Notes: generated from the letters alone by a model not told the origin. Positions 1-8,749 are shown, counted from the stretch's first letter. The stretch: DNA of 64,000 nt from Sinomonas humi (GCF_000802235.1 NZ_JTDL01000082.1:1-64000), one strand, 5' to 3'. Translations and numbers: made by a program.

Positions 1-721
1 CCCCCCCCCCCGTCCCCGCCTCCCCTTGGCCGGCAAGCTGGATGCGGGTTCCCGTCGAGACGCCGGCCGGAATCTTGACCGTGAGGGAACGCCGGCTGCG
101 GACCCGGCCCTCCCCGCCGCACTCGTTGCAGGGATTCGGGATCTCGGTGCCGAAGCCGCCGCACGAGGGGCACGTCGCCGTCGTCATGACCTGGCCGAGG
201 ATCGAGCGGACGGCGCGCTGAACGTGCCCACTGCCGTGGCACACGCTGCACCGCACGGGCTGCGTTCCGGGCTCGCAGCAGGAACCTTCGCACCGGGAGC
301 AAAGGACAGCTGTATCGACCTCGATCTTCTTGTTGACGCCGAAGACGGCGTCCTTGAGCTCGATCCGCACTGCGATGAGAGCGTCTTGCCCGCGACGCAC
401 CCGCGTCGCCGGACCAGTCTGAGCCCCTCCCCCGCCGAAGAAAGTCTCGAAGATGTCCTGGAAGGCGAAGCCCGCCCCGTTGTACGCGCCCGAGAACCCG
501 TTGTCCGTGCCGTTCTCGTTGCCGGTCGCGTCGTAGACGCGGCGCTTGTCCGGATCGGAAAGCACCTCGTAGGCATGGGTCACAGCCTTGAAGCGCTCCG
601 ACGCCTCGTCGCCCGGGTTCACGTCCGGGTGAAACTTGCGGGCCAGCTTCCGGTAGGCCTTCTTGATCTCCTCGCCGCTCGCATCCGGTGATACGCCGAG
701 GGTTTCGTAATGGCTGCTCAC
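1..721 (-). CDS. dnaJ: Chaperone protein DnaJ (partial, C-terminus beyond window)
   Basis: This is a J-domain co-chaperone that stimulates the DnaK ATPase and delivers unfolded clients in the cytoplasm. About 240 residues are visible. The J domain covers roughly residues 3-68 with the HPD motif at 31-33, followed by a Gly/Phe-rich stretch (about 70-105) and a zinc-finger region with four cysteine pairs at 141/144, 158/161, 184/187 and 198/201. The first zinc repeat reads CSRCEGSC rather than the usual CxxCxGxG. The start is GTG at 721, 12 bases after the hrcA stop, so the two genes are one operon behind the CIRCE site. The pairing with hrcA suggests the second, HrcA-linked DnaJ of actinobacteria rather than the copy of the dnaK-grpE-dnaJ-hspR operon; that is inference. 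The reading frame leaves the window in a run of 11 G on the coding strand. Confidence 0.93.
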   Translation of the reverse strand, partial: MSSHYETLGVSPDASGEEIKKAYRKLARKFHPDVNPGDEASERFKAVTHAYEVLSDPDKRRVYDATGNENGTDNGFSGAYNGAGFAFQDIFETFFGGGGAQTGPATRVRRGQDALIAVRIELKDAVFGVNKKIEVDTAVLCSRCEGSCCEPGTQPVRCSVCHGSGHVQRAVRSILGQVMTTATCPSCGGFGTEIPNPCNECGGEGRVRSRRSLTVKIPAGVSTGTRIQLAGQGEAGTGGG

Positions 722-733
722 TGTCTTCTTTCT

Positions 734-1747
734 CTAGCTTCCGGCGAGGATCTTCGAGAGGTACCGCGCAACCGCGCGCACCGCTGCCATCGTGGCCGGG
801 TAGTCCATCCGTGTCGGGCCGAGTATGCCGATCTTGGCGTCGTCCCGACCGTACCCGGTTGCCACGACCGAGGTCTCGGCGAGCGAATCGGCGGCGGTCT
901 CGTGGCCGATGGCCACTGCCACGCCTCGCGCATCGCTTGCCATCTCGGACAGGAGGCGCAGGAGCACTACCTGTTCCTCAAGGGCTTCGAGCACCGGCGA
1001 GATGCTCAGGAGGAAGTCGCTGTTGGACCGTGCGAGGTACGCCGTACCCGCGGTCACGATCCGCTCTTCGCGGCTCGCCGCGGCAAGCGCTGCAAGGCCG
1101 GCGGCGAGTTCTGCCGCGACGGGACGATCCTCAGGGAGGAGCGAATCCATCGTGGCCGCCACATTCGCCCCAACCTGCGAGACCGGCTTGCCTGCCGTTG
1201 CTGCAAGGAAGCTCTGGCGCAGCACCGCTAGGCGGTCGTGGTCGAGGTCCTCCCCCAACGTCACGACCCTCTGTTCGACCGTGCCGCTGTCCGCGATGAG
1301 CACGAGCAGGACCTGCCGCGGGGCGAGGCCCACCGCCTCGACGTGCCGCACGCGTGCGCGGCCCAGCTGGGGATACTGCACGACGGCGACCTGATTCGTG
1401 AGGTGCGAAAGCAGCCGCACGGTGCGCTCGAGAACGTCATCCAGATCGTCGGCGCCTTCCAGAAGGGACTGGATCGCGTGCTTCTCCGCAGACGAGAGCG
1501 GGCGCACCGCCGCGAGCTGGTCGACAAACACGCGATAGCCCTTGTCCGTCGGGACGCGCCCGGCGCTCGTATGGGGCGCAACGATGAGGCCTTCGTCCTC
1601 GAGGGCGGCCATGTCGTTGCGGATCGTTGCGCTTGAGACTCCGAGACGATGGCGCTCCACGAGGGCCTTCGAGCCAACAGGCTCCCGATAGTGGACGTAG
1701 TCCTCGACGATCGCCCTCAGGACCTCGAGTTTGCGTGGCTCGTTCAT
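734..1747 (-). CDS. hrcA: Heat-inducible transcription repressor HrcA
   Basis: HrcA represses class I heat-shock genes by binding CIRCE operators, with GroEL normally modulating its activity. The 337-residue product has the expected N-terminal winged helix (about residues 1-75, including GVSSATIRNDMAALE), the HTSAGRVPTDKGYR segment just after it, and the long C-terminal HrcA domain. I place the start at ATG 1747 because GAGGAGGTGG lies immediately upstream and the conserved family N-terminus begins there (MNEPRKLEVLRAIV). A longer open frame to 1834 would run into the CIRCE site. It is followed after 12 bases by dnaJ. A CIRCE element 68 bases upstream makes autoregulation likely. Confidence 0.95.
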   Translation of the reverse strand: MNEPRKLEVLRAIVEDYVHYREPVGSKALVERHRLGVSSATIRNDMAALEDEGLIVAPHTSAGRVPTDKGYRVFVDQLAAVRPLSSAEKHAIQSLLEGADDLDDVLERTVRLLSHLTNQVAVVQYPQLGRARVRHVEAVGLAPRQVLLVLIADSGTVEQRVVTLGEDLDHDRLAVLRQSFLAATAGKPVSQVGANVAATMDSLLPEDRPVAAELAAGLAALAAASREERIVTAGTAYLARSNSDFLLSISPVLEALEEQVVLLRLLSEMASDARGVAVAIGHETAADSLAETSVVATGYGRDDAKIGILGPTRMDYPATMAAVRAVARYLSKILAGS

Positions 1748-1814
1748 TCCACCTCCTCTGCGGGCAGTAACCAGCGCTTTGACGCGCCTTCCGTACAGGA
1801 CGTTCATCAAATCC

Positions 1815-1841
1815 TTAGCACTCTCTCTACCCAAGTGCTAG
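1815..1841. promoter_or_regulatory. CIRCE operator upstream of hrcA-dnaJ
   Basis: The sequence is TTAGCACTC, a 9-base spacer, then AAGTGCTAG. The consensus is TTAGCACTC-N9-GAGTGCTAA, so the left arm is perfect and the right arm differs only at its two outer bases. It lies 68 bases upstream of the hrcA start, and a possible -10 box (CATAAT on the minus strand, near 1847-1852) sits just upstream of it, which would place the operator over the start of transcription. HrcA is the known ligand of this element. Confidence 0.9.
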
Positions 1842-1997
1842 ATCTATTATGCGCCCTTCCGCGCGTACACCCGGGGCATCAGGACACGCGGCCGGAAGGG
1901 CCGAAGGCTTCGCCTTCCCGCCACTAGCATGAAGGCCGACCCAGTTCTGGACCGATCCAGCCCTGAGGTGCGTCAGTGCAAGGAGGCGAAGGACCGG

Positions 1998-2843
1998 ATG
2001 TCCTACTACGACCAGTGGGGGCCGGCTGAAATCGCCGCCCCGAAGAAGAGCGTCCTGCCGGAGGTCGCGATCGAGTTGGGCATGGTGCTCGAGGACAGCC
2101 AGACAGGCTGGGTGGGTGCTGTCACCCGCGTCGAGAAGTCTGGCGGCATGCACGTCTTCAGCCTCGAGGACCGGCGCGGCAAGACGCGCTCGTTCGAACT
2201 CGGCTACGGATTCCTGCTCGAGGGGCGTCCGGTCCGGCTCGCTCCTCCTGCCCCGCGGCAGAAGGCGGTGGTTCCCAAGCGGACCGCGTCGGGTTCCGTT
2301 GCAGTCGAAGGCGCTCGGGCGAGAGTGGCCCGGGCAAGCCGCATCTGGGTCGAGGGCAAGCATGACGCCGAACTCGTCGAGAAGGTCTGGGGCGACGATC
2401 TCCGCCTCGAGGGCATCGTCGTCGAACCCCTCCACGGCGTCGACGATCTCGCAGCCGCCGTCGCTGACTTCCGGCCTGGCCCCGAGAGACGCCTCGGCAT
2501 CCTCGTCGACCACCTCGTCGAAGGTTCGAAGGAAACACGGATCGCAGAAAAGGCTCTCGCGGTAGCCGGGGCGCCAGGGAACGTCCTGATTGTGGGGCAC
2601 CCGTACGTGGACGTATGGCAGGCCATTCGACCGCAGGTCCTAGGGATTCCGGCGTGGCCCACAGTTCCCCGCGGGCTCGACTGGAAGACGGGCATCCTCC
2701 GTGCCTTCGGGTGGCCCCACGAAACGCCCGAGGATCTCGGCCTCGGCTGGCAGCGGCTGCTCAGCGCGGTCCGCACGTACGCCGATCTCGAGCCGGCTCT
2801 CCTCGGCCGCGTCGAAGAGGTCATCGACTTCCTGACCGCCTGA
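1998..2843 (+). CDS. DUF3097 family protein with TOPRIM-like signature
   Basis: This 281-residue protein matches the actinobacterial DUF3097 family, whose function I do not know. The N-terminal 95 residues look like a small beta-rich domain. The C-terminal part carries VEGKHDAELVEK (118-129), a glycine-rich turn near 147, and GILVDHLVEGSK (167-178). These resemble the conserved Glu and the Asp-containing motif of TOPRIM nucleases and primases, though this rests only on motif shape. I prefer ATG 1998 to the open-frame start at 1929 because AAGGAGG lies 11 bases before it. The gene is divergent from hrcA and about 50 bases ahead of a DUF4870 gene on the same strand. Confidence 0.85.
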   Translation: MSYYDQWGPAEIAAPKKSVLPEVAIELGMVLEDSQTGWVGAVTRVEKSGGMHVFSLEDRRGKTRSFELGYGFLLEGRPVRLAPPAPRQKAVVPKRTASGSVAVEGARARVARASRIWVEGKHDAELVEKVWGDDLRLEGIVVEPLHGVDDLAAAVADFRPGPERRLGILVDHLVEGSKETRIAEKALAVAGAPGNVLIVGHPYVDVWQAIRPQVLGIPAWPTVPRGLDWKTGILRAFGWPHETPEDLGLGWQRLLSAVRTYADLEPALLGRVEEVIDFLTA

Positions 2844-2893
2844 GTTCGGTATTCTGAGGGCCAAGACCCTGTCCCCGAATGCAAGGAAGTGCT

Positions 2894-3298
2894 GTGTCCC
2901 AGAACTGGCAGGATCACCGTGAGCCCCAAGGGGGCCGGCTCGGGAAGGTCGGAGGCGCCGAGCCTTTCACCGCCAGCGAAGACCGTCAGTGGGCCACGCT
3001 CGCGCACTTCGGTGGAATTCTGGGCTGCGTCCCGTCGCTCCTCGTCTACCTCTCCTTCAAGGATCGGGGGCCGTTTACCGCCCAGGAGTCGAAGGAAGCC
3101 CTCAACTTCACGCTGCCCCCAACGATCGCCGCGCTCGTGCTGAACCTGTTCTCCTTCATCCCCGTGATCGGCGTCTACTTCGCCGTGGTGGCGACGCTCA
3201 TCTGGGTGGGCCTTGCGATCCTGTCCGTGACGGCAGGCATCGAGGTCAACCGCGGGCAGCCGTTCCGCTATCGATTCAATCTGCGCTGGATCAAGTAG
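2894..3298 (+). CDS. DUF4870 family small membrane protein
   Basis: The 134-residue product has a hydrophilic head of about 40 residues and then hydrophobic segments at about 42-60 and 80-120, ending in a short basic tail, the pattern of DUF4870 (Tic20-like) proteins of unknown function. The conserved FKDRGPFTAQESKEALNF stretch is typical of the family. I chose GTG 2894 because AAGGAAG lies 5 bases upstream; an in-frame ATG at 2879 has no ribosome-binding site. It ends 15 bases before the convergent hemW stop and could share a message with the DUF3097 gene. Confidence 0.85.
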   Translation: MSQNWQDHREPQGGRLGKVGGAEPFTASEDRQWATLAHFGGILGCVPSLLVYLSFKDRGPFTAQESKEALNFTLPPTIAALVLNLFSFIPVIGVYFAVVATLIWVGLAILSVTAGIEVNRGQPFRYRFNLRWIK

Positions 3299-3313
3299 GG
3301 CTCGTAGTTCAGC

Positions 3314-4594
3314 TCACGGCATGAGGCGGCGCACGACCGCGTCAGCGAGGAGCCTGCCCGCAAGGGTGAGCACGAGGCGTCCCCTGAACGCAGTCGGCCC
3401 GTCCACGAGGCCTTCCGCGATGAGTCCCGCGACCTCGTGCCTGGAGGTGGGCGGAAGGACTTCGATCGGGAGGCCCGTGGCGAGCCGCAACTCAAGGATT
3501 ATTCGCTCCTCGAGGCGCGTCGCGTCGTCGAGCGTCTCACGTCCCGCCGCTGGCGAATCTCCTTGGCCCAGACGCGCCGCATAGGCGCGCGGGTGCTTGA
3601 CGTTCCACCAGCGGACGCCGCCGACGTGCGAGTGCGCACCCGGCCCCACGCCCCACCAGTCCCCGCCACGCCAGTAGGCGAGGTTGTGCTGGCACTCGAA
3701 TCTGCCGTTCTCGGGGCCGTCGCCTGGCACGCCGCGCGCCCAGTTGCTCACCTCGTACCAGTGGAACCCCGCGCTGCCGAGCACGGTGTCGGCGATCTCG
3801 TACTTGGCCGCATGGTCGTCGTCGTCGACGTCGGGGACCTCGCCCCGGCGGATTTGGGCGGCGAGGCGCGTGCCCTCCTCAACGATGAGGGCATAGGCGC
3901 TCACGTGGTCCGGCTCGGAGGCGAGCGCGGCATCGAGGGACCGACGCCAGTCGTCCATGCTCTCCCCGGGAGTGCCGTAGATGAGATCGAGGCTGACGTC
4001 GAGCCCTGCGTCCCGCGCCCAGCGGACCGCCTCGGGAACCCGGCTCGGGGTATGCGTCCGATCGAGAACACTGAGGACATGTGGGACGGCCGACTGCATG
4101 CCAAAGGAGACGCGCGTGAACCCAGCCTCACGCAGCGTGAGGAGGGCTTCAGGAGTGACGGAATCTGGATTGGCTTCGGTCGTGACCTCTGCGCCCGGCG
4201 CTAGGCCCCACTCACTCACGGCTGCCTCGAGGATGGCGGCGAGGTCGCGGGCCGGCAGGAGGGTCGGGGTGCCGCCGCCGAAGAACACGGTGGACAGACG
4301 ACGCCGGGGCACGCCTGAGGCGTCAAGCGCTCGGGCTGCGAGCCGCACCTCGCCGACGGCCGTCTGGGCGTACTCGTTCTGGGAGGCGCCCCCGCCCAGC
4401 TCAGCCGCAGTGTACGTATTGAAATCGCAATAGCCGCACCGTACGGAGCAGAACGGGATGTGCGCGTAGAGCGAGAAGCCCCGCGCCTCGGCGCCGATGC
4501 CCGCCTGGGCCGGCAGGACGCCGTCGGCCGGCGCCGGGTCCCCGAGGGGAAGGCTGCTGGGCAACCTAGGCCACCGCCTTCCGGGCAGCCGCAC
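3314..4594 (-). CDS. hemW: Radical SAM heme chaperone HemW (coproporphyrinogen oxidase-like)
   Basis: HemW is a radical SAM protein related to HemN that binds heme and is thought to deliver it to heme enzymes. The 4Fe-4S motif CxxxCxxC is at about 49-56 (HIPFCSVRCGYCDF), followed by FFGGGTPTLL near 103-112 and the SAM-binding TTEANPDS segment. Length (426 aa) is normal. The start is uncertain: GTG 4594 gives a basic extension of ten residues, while TTG 4564 would begin at LPSSLPLGDP and has a GGAAGGCGG sequence upstream. It follows lepA by 15 bases, the usual actinobacterial lepA-hemW order, so the two are probably co-transcribed. Confidence 0.92.
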   Translation of the reverse strand: MRLPGRRWPRLPSSLPLGDPAPADGVLPAQAGIGAEARGFSLYAHIPFCSVRCGYCDFNTYTAAELGGGASQNEYAQTAVGEVRLAARALDASGVPRRRLSTVFFGGGTPTLLPARDLAAILEAAVSEWGLAPGAEVTTEANPDSVTPEALLTLREAGFTRVSFGMQSAVPHVLSVLDRTHTPSRVPEAVRWARDAGLDVSLDLIYGTPGESMDDWRRSLDAALASEPDHVSAYALIVEEGTRLAAQIRRGEVPDVDDDDHAAKYEIADTVLGSAGFHWYEVSNWARGVPGDGPENGRFECQHNLAYWRGGDWWGVGPGAHSHVGGVRWWNVKHPRAYAARLGQGDSPAAGRETLDDATRLEERIILELRLATGLPIEVLPPTSRHEVAGLIAEGLVDGPTAFRGRLVLTLAGRLLADAVVRRLMP

Positions 4595-4609
4595 CGAAAA
4601 CGTGCATGT

Positions 4610-6463
4610 CTACTTCTTGGCCTTGTCCTTCGATTCGTCCGTGGTCAGCGCCGCGATGAACGCCTCCTGGGGAACCTCCACGCGGCCCACCATCTTCATG
4701 CGCTTCTTGCCCTCTTTCTGCTTCTCCAAGAGCTTGCGCTTACGCGTGATGTCACCGCCATAGCACTTCGCGAGGACGTCCTTGCGGATCGCCCGGATGT
4801 TTTCACGAGCGATGATGCGCGAGCCGATGGCGGCCTGAATCGGCACCTCGAACTGCTGACGAGGTATGAGCTCCCGGAGCTTCGACGTCATCATGACGCC
4901 GTAGGAATACGCCTTGTCCCGGTGTGTGATGGCGCTGAAGGCGTCGACCTGCTCTCCTTGGAGGAGGATGTCCACCTTGACGAGGTCTGCCGCCTGCTCC
5001 CCCTCGGCCTTCCAGTCGAGCGAGGCGTACCCTCGCGTCTTCGACTTGAGCTGGTCGAAGAAGTCGAACACGATTTCCGCGAGCGGAATCCAGTAGCGCA
5101 GCTCGACCCGGTCCTCAGACAGGTAGTCCATGCCCTTCATCTGTCCGCGGCGCCCCTGACAGAGCTCCATGATCGCGCCGACGAACTCGTTGGGCGCGAG
5201 AATGGTCGCTGAGACCATCGGCTCCCGGACTTCCTTGACCTTGCCCGTCGGGAACTCGCTCGGGTTGGTGACCGTCACCACCGATTTGTCCTCGAGCGTG
5301 ACCTCGTAGATGACGTTCGGGGCCGTCGAGATGAGGTCGAGGTTGAACTCTCGCTCGAGCCGCTCGCGCACAATCTCGAGGTGCAGAAGCCCGAGGAAGC
5401 CGACGCGGAAGCCGAAGCCCAAGGCTGCCGACGTCTCGGGTTCGTAGACAAGAGCTGCATCATTGAGCTTGAGCTTGTCGAGGGCATCCCTCAGGTCTGG
5501 ATAGTCGGAGCCGTCCAGCGGGTACAGGCCCGAGAAGACCATCGGCTTGGGATCCTCGTAGCCGCCCAGGGACTGGGCGGCAGGGCGCGAGAGGTTGGTC
5601 ACGGTGTCACCGACCTTGGACTGCCGCACGTCCTTCACGCCGGTGATGAGATAGCCGACCTCGCCGACCCCGAGGCCCTTGCTCGGGATCGGTTCGGGAG
5701 AGATGACGCCGATCTCAAGGAGCTCGTGGCTGGCCTTGGTGGACATCATCTGGATCCGCTCGCGCGGCGAGAGTGCGCCGTCGACAACGCGCACGTAGGT
5801 GACGACTCCGCGGTAGGTGTCGTAGACAGAGTCGAAGATCATGGCCCGAGCGGGAGCCGTCGCGTCGCCGACCGGGGCGGGGATGTCCTGAACGATGCGA
5901 TCGAGGAGGCCCTCGACACCGACGCCGGTCTTGCCGGAAACCTTCAGGACGTCAGCAGGGTCCCCACCGATGAGGTTGGCGAGTTCTTCGGCGTACTTCT
6001 CGGGCTGCGCGGCGGGGAGGTCGATCTTGTTCAGGACCGGGATGATGTGCAGATCGTTCTCCATGGCGAGGTACAGATTGGCGAGCGTCTGGGCCTCGAT
6101 ACCCTGCGCTGCGTCGACCAGCAGGACTGCGCCCTCGCACGCGGCCAGCGATCGGGACACCTCATAGGTGAAGTCGACGTGGCCGGGCGTGTCGATCATG
6201 TTGAGCGCATACGAGACGCCTTCGACCTCCCACGGCATGCGGACAGCCTGGGACTTGATCGTGATTCCGCGCTCACGCTCGATGTCCATGCGATCGAGGT
6301 ATTGCGCCTTCATGTCCCGGGGCTGCACGACGCCAGTGAACTGCAGCATTCGGTCCGCGAGGGTCGACTTGCCGTGGTCGATGTGGGCGATGATGCAGAA
6401 ATTGCGGATGATCGACGGATCGGTCGCGGCGGGCACCGGTGCGGTGCGGGCCTGTGGAGACAC
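4610..6463 (-). CDS. lepA: Elongation factor 4 (LepA) GTPase
   Basis: LepA/EF4 is a ribosome-associated translational GTPase that helps in ribosome assembly or back-translocation. The 617-residue protein shows the P-loop AHIDHGKS at 26-33, switch [13 protein letters not shown]3 DTPGH and G4 NKID, then the EF-G-like domains and the basic LepA-specific C-terminus ([19 protein letters not shown]). The GTG start at 6463 fits the family length. The upstream 317-base gap divergent from rpsT must hold its promoter. hemW follows after 15 bases. Confidence 0.97.
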   Translation of the reverse strand: MSPQARTAPVPAATDPSIIRNFCIIAHIDHGKSTLADRMLQFTGVVQPRDMKAQYLDRMDIERERGITIKSQAVRMPWEVEGVSYALNMIDTPGHVDFTYEVSRSLAACEGAVLLVDAAQGIEAQTLANLYLAMENDLHIIPVLNKIDLPAAQPEKYAEELANLIGGDPADVLKVSGKTGVGVEGLLDRIVQDIPAPVGDATAPARAMIFDSVYDTYRGVVTYVRVVDGALSPRERIQMMSTKASHELLEIGVISPEPIPSKGLGVGEVGYLITGVKDVRQSKVGDTVTNLSRPAAQSLGGYEDPKPMVFSGLYPLDGSDYPDLRDALDKLKLNDAALVYEPETSAALGFGFRVGFLGLLHLEIVRERLEREFNLDLISTAPNVIYEVTLEDKSVVTVTNPSEFPTGKVKEVREPMVSATILAPNEFVGAIMELCQGRRGQMKGMDYLSEDRVELRYWIPLAEIVFDFFDQLKSKTRGYASLDWKAEGEQAADLVKVDILLQGEQVDAFSAITHRDKAYSYGVMMTSKLRELIPRQQFEVPIQAAIGSRIIARENIRAIRKDVLAKCYGGDITRKRKLLEKQKEGKKRMKMVGRVEVPQEAFIAALTTDESKDKAKK

Positions 6464-6481
6464 CCTGTACGTCCTCTACTG

Positions 6482-6515
6482 CTGTGCGGCTGTTAGTGCT
6501 GTGCGCCTGTTACTG
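6482..6515. repeat. Two-copy 17-bp tandem repeat upstream of lepA
   Basis: CTGTGCGGCTGTTAGTG (6482-6498) is followed directly by CTGTGCGCCTGTTACTG (6499-6515), with two mismatches. It lies 19 bases upstream of the lepA start, inside the likely 5' untranslated region. I cannot assign a role. Confidence 0.7.
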
Positions 6516-6646
6516 CTGAATCCAGCTATCCTGTGCCAGCGGGGCAATGCTGACTTCCCAGTCTCCCACGGATCCAGTCCCGACGGAGAGCCCTGAAGCT
6601 TCGCCGCGCCGTCGCGAGCGAAGGCGGCGGGATGTCTTCGGTCTGC

Positions 6647-6652
6647 TAGGAT
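6647..6652 (+). promoter_or_regulatory. Candidate rpsT -10 box
   Basis: TAGGAT matches the TAGRRT form of actinobacterial -10 boxes and is preceded by TGC. No good -35 hexamer is present at the right distance. If used, transcription would start near 6659 and give rpsT a leader of about 120 bases. Confidence 0.35.
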
Positions 6653-6780
6653 TGTCTGCTGTGTGTCCGTGCAGGTCGACGGGCACTGATGGCCGGCCGC
6701 CAAAGGCATCCCCACGCCGCTCAGTCGAGGCCGGTCTGAAAGCCCTCTAGACCCTGTTAGCAAAACAAGAAAGTTCACAC

Positions 6781-7041
6781 GTGGCGAACATCAAGTCCCA
6801 GAAGAAGCGGATTCTCACCAACGAGAAGGCCCGCCAGCGCAACATGGCCGTCAAGTCCGAGCTCAAGACCCTCATCCGCTCGGTCAACGCGGCTATCGAG
6901 GCATCCGACAAGGATGCCGCGAACTCGGCGCTGCTTCGTGCGACCAAGAAGCTCGACAAGGCTGTGAGCAAGGGCGTGATCCACAAGAACCAGGCGGCGA
7001 ACCGCAAGTCTGCGATCGCCAAGAAGGTCAGCGCGCTCTGA
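6781..7041 (+). CDS. rpsT: 30S ribosomal protein S20
   Basis: S20 binds 16S rRNA early in assembly of the small subunit. The 86-residue, very basic protein starts at GTG with [20 protein letters not shown] and ends AIAKKVSAL, all typical of bacterial S20. It stands alone between divergent lepA and convergent holA, and a long GC-rich hairpin follows 20 bases after the stop. Confidence 0.97.
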   Translation: MANIKSQKKRILTNEKARQRNMAVKSELKTLIRSVNAAIEASDKDAANSALLRATKKLDKAVSKGVIHKNQAANRKSAIAKKVSAL

Positions 7042-7059
7042 CACACCCGTCAGGCAACG

Positions 7060-7097
7060 GCTGGGGCCGGGCATCCTTGCGGATGCCCGGCCCCAGC
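7060..7097 (+). terminator. Strong hairpin terminator after rpsT
   Basis: A perfect 17-bp inverted repeat (7060-7076 with 7081-7097) encloses the loop TTGC. The arms begin GCTGGGGCCGGGCATCC. There is no run of T after it, as is common for GC-rich actinobacterial terminators. It ends the rpsT message and may also act on the opposite strand for holA. Confidence 0.85.
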
Positions 7098-7177
7098 TGG
7101 TTAACGGGGCCAGCTGGTTAAACGGCCCCACTTGGTTGGACGGCCCCACTTGGTTGGACGGCCCCACCTGATTGGAC
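7089..7177. repeat. Five-copy 17-18 bp tandem repeat between rpsT and holA
   Basis: Units of about 18 bp repeat head to tail. Three consecutive copies (7124-7141, 7142-7159, 7160-7177) are GGCCCCACTTGGTTGGAC with at most two changes, and two more divergent copies (7089-7105 and 7106-7123) carry AGCTGGTTAA in place of ACTTGGTTGG. The first copy overlaps the 3' arm of the rpsT terminator. On the minus strand it reads as repeated SNQVGP codons, but no gene is evident there. Its role is unknown. Confidence 0.85.
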
Positions 7178-7214
7178 GGGCGGCGTCGTCGTCGGGGCGC
7201 GACCAGCGCGCGGC

Positions 7215-8243
7215 TCACCGGGCCCGCGCAGAGGCGCTCACGACGGCGAGGGCCCGTTCGACGGCATAAGCGGGGTCTCGAGCGAGTCCCTTCACTTCGG
7301 CATCCGCCTCGGCGACAGCTCGGATCGCCGTCGCAAGGCTCTTCGGTGTCCATCCCCGGATGTCGCGCTGAGCCTGCTCTACGAGCCAAGGCTGCAGGCC
7401 AAGCGTACGGGCGATGCTCTGGGACGATCCGTTCTCTCCCGCAACTTTCGCAAGCGTTCGCAGCTTCGACCCCACGGCGGCGACGATCGGAACCGGATCC
7501 ACTCCGGTCTCGACTGCGTGACGGAAGGTGGACAGGGCCAGAGCGGCGCGTCCTGCGAGTGCGGCATCGGCCACCTTGAAGGCGGTTGCCTCGACGCGGC
7601 CGCCGAAGTACTTCTCAACCGTAGCGACGTCGACGGTCGAGGTCGCATCGAGCTGGAGCTGGCTGCACGCTGCTCCCAGTTCGGCCAGGCTGCTTCCAAC
7701 CGCCGCCACAAGCGCATCGATCGCATCCCGCTCGATGCGACGCCCCGAGCCCTTGAACTCGGCCGCGACAAATGCAACCTTGTCTGCGTCTCTCTTGAGC
7801 GGCTGGCAGTCGACGACGGGTGCGCCCGAGCCTCGCACGGCGTCGAGGAGCTTCTTCCCCCGCGTTCCGCCTGCGTGCCGAAGGACGAGGACGATGTCTG
7901 GCTCCGGCGCGGAGAGGTAGGCCAACGCGTCTTTCAGGAAGTCCTCATTCATTGATTCGAGGCCGCTCGCCTCGATGTACTTCTGCTCACCGAACAGGGA
8001 CGGTGACGCCGCAAGCAGGAGCGTTCCCGGCGCGTAGGTCTGCGCATCGAGGCGTGTGAGCTCGAGATCGGGATGCGCGGTCCGCGCCTGTTTCCGTATT
8101 GAATCCATGGCGCGAGCCGCGAGATAGTCTTCGGGGCCAGAGACGAGCACCACCGGTGCGGGAGCGGCGTTCCTGAAGTCGATTCCAGCTGAGGAGGGGC
8201 TTGAGGGACCCAGTCGCGGGGTCCGCCGTCCGGCCGCTGCCAT
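7215..8243 (-). CDS. holA: DNA polymerase III subunit delta
   Basis: The delta subunit opens the beta sliding clamp within the clamp-loader complex. The 342-residue product has the HolA N-terminal fold (VVLVSGPEDYLAARAMDSIR), the LFGEQKYI segment and the C-terminal clamp-loader domain ending near AVERALAVV. I chose ATG 8243; the open frame continues upstream to 8345, but the extra 34 residues do not look conserved and an AGGAACAGG sequence precedes 8243. Gene order next to rpsT and the comE genes is common in actinobacteria. Confidence 0.93.
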   Translation of the reverse strand: MAAAGRRTPRLGPSSPSSAGIDFRNAAPAPVVLVSGPEDYLAARAMDSIRKQARTAHPDLELTRLDAQTYAPGTLLLAASPSLFGEQKYIEASGLESMNEDFLKDALAYLSAPEPDIVLVLRHAGGTRGKKLLDAVRGSGAPVVDCQPLKRDADKVAFVAAEFKGSGRRIERDAIDALVAAVGSSLAELGAACSQLQLDATSTVDVATVEKYFGGRVEATAFKVADAALAGRAALALSTFRHAVETGVDPVPIVAAVGSKLRTLAKVAGENGSSQSIARTLGLQPWLVEQAQRDIRGWTPKSLATAIRAVAEADAEVKGLARDPAYAVERALAVVSASARAR

Positions 8244-8504
8244 CACGATCCTGTTCCTGCCGCAGTGGGGTTCACTGGACAACCTTGCCACGGGGGTGTC
8301 GCGTGGCCAACTCGGTAGGGCAGTTCCGACTGCCAGTCTCGGCACGGTTCTAGTCCAAAAGTGACTTCCTTACTCACCCCGGGTTCGGATCCTGTTCATC
8401 TTGTGGCAAAGGGAGATGGGTAGGCTCGCAGGCACCTGATGAGAATTGCCGTACGGGGACGTCTCCCCTGCTGCATGAGATTGGCTGCACGGAGGAAGCA
8501 CGAG

Positions 8505-8747
8505 ATGAATGAACTGGCCGAAGCGTGGGCTAGCGGGCCAATCCGAATCCGTTTCGAAGGAATCGGGACGATCACCCTTCCGCCCGCGGACACCCTTGCC
8601 TTCCTTGGGGGCGCCTCCCTCCTTGCGGCCATCGGACTTATCGAGTGGCCGATCGCCGTGATCGCTGTCCTCGCGCGCCTCCTGACGCTCTCACGCCGCA
8701 GTCAGAGCCTGCGGGGGGTGGGCGAAGCCTTGGCCCTCCTGCGCTAG
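8505..8747 (+). CDS. Small single-span membrane protein, unknown function
   Basis: The 80-residue protein begins MNELAEAW and has one long hydrophobic stretch from about 28 to 57 containing FLGGASLLAAIGLIEWP, then a basic tail with LSRRSQSLRG. I do not recognise a named family, though small actinobacterial membrane proteins with a G-(I/V)-EWP core are familiar. ATG 8505 is preceded by GGAGGAAG at 8491-8498; an upstream in-frame ATG at 8439 has no such site. A similar but shorter sequence lies facing it on the minus strand at 8750-8865. Confidence 0.7.
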   Translation: MNELAEAWASGPIRIRFEGIGTITLPPADTLAFLGGASLLAAIGLIEWPIAVIAVLARLLTLSRRSQSLRGVGEALALLR

Positions 8748-8749
8748 TC

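Larger units (their letters stand above)
6464..6780. other. Divergent lepA/rpsT intergenic region
   Basis: This 317-base gap holds no convincing gene. It contains the 17-bp tandem repeat on the lepA side and a TAGGAT -10-like box at 6647-6652 on the rpsT side. The remaining sequence shows no clear riboswitch or RNA gene that I can recognise. Confidence 0.6.

Noticed and set aside
7089-7177. Tandem repeat as a CRISPR array
   Set aside because: The repeats are adjacent with no spacers, and no cas genes are present.
7081-7389. Minus-strand frame with repeated SNQVGP
   Set aside because: The repeats come from the 18-bp minisatellite, and the rest is an out-of-frame read of holA; it is not a repeat protein gene.
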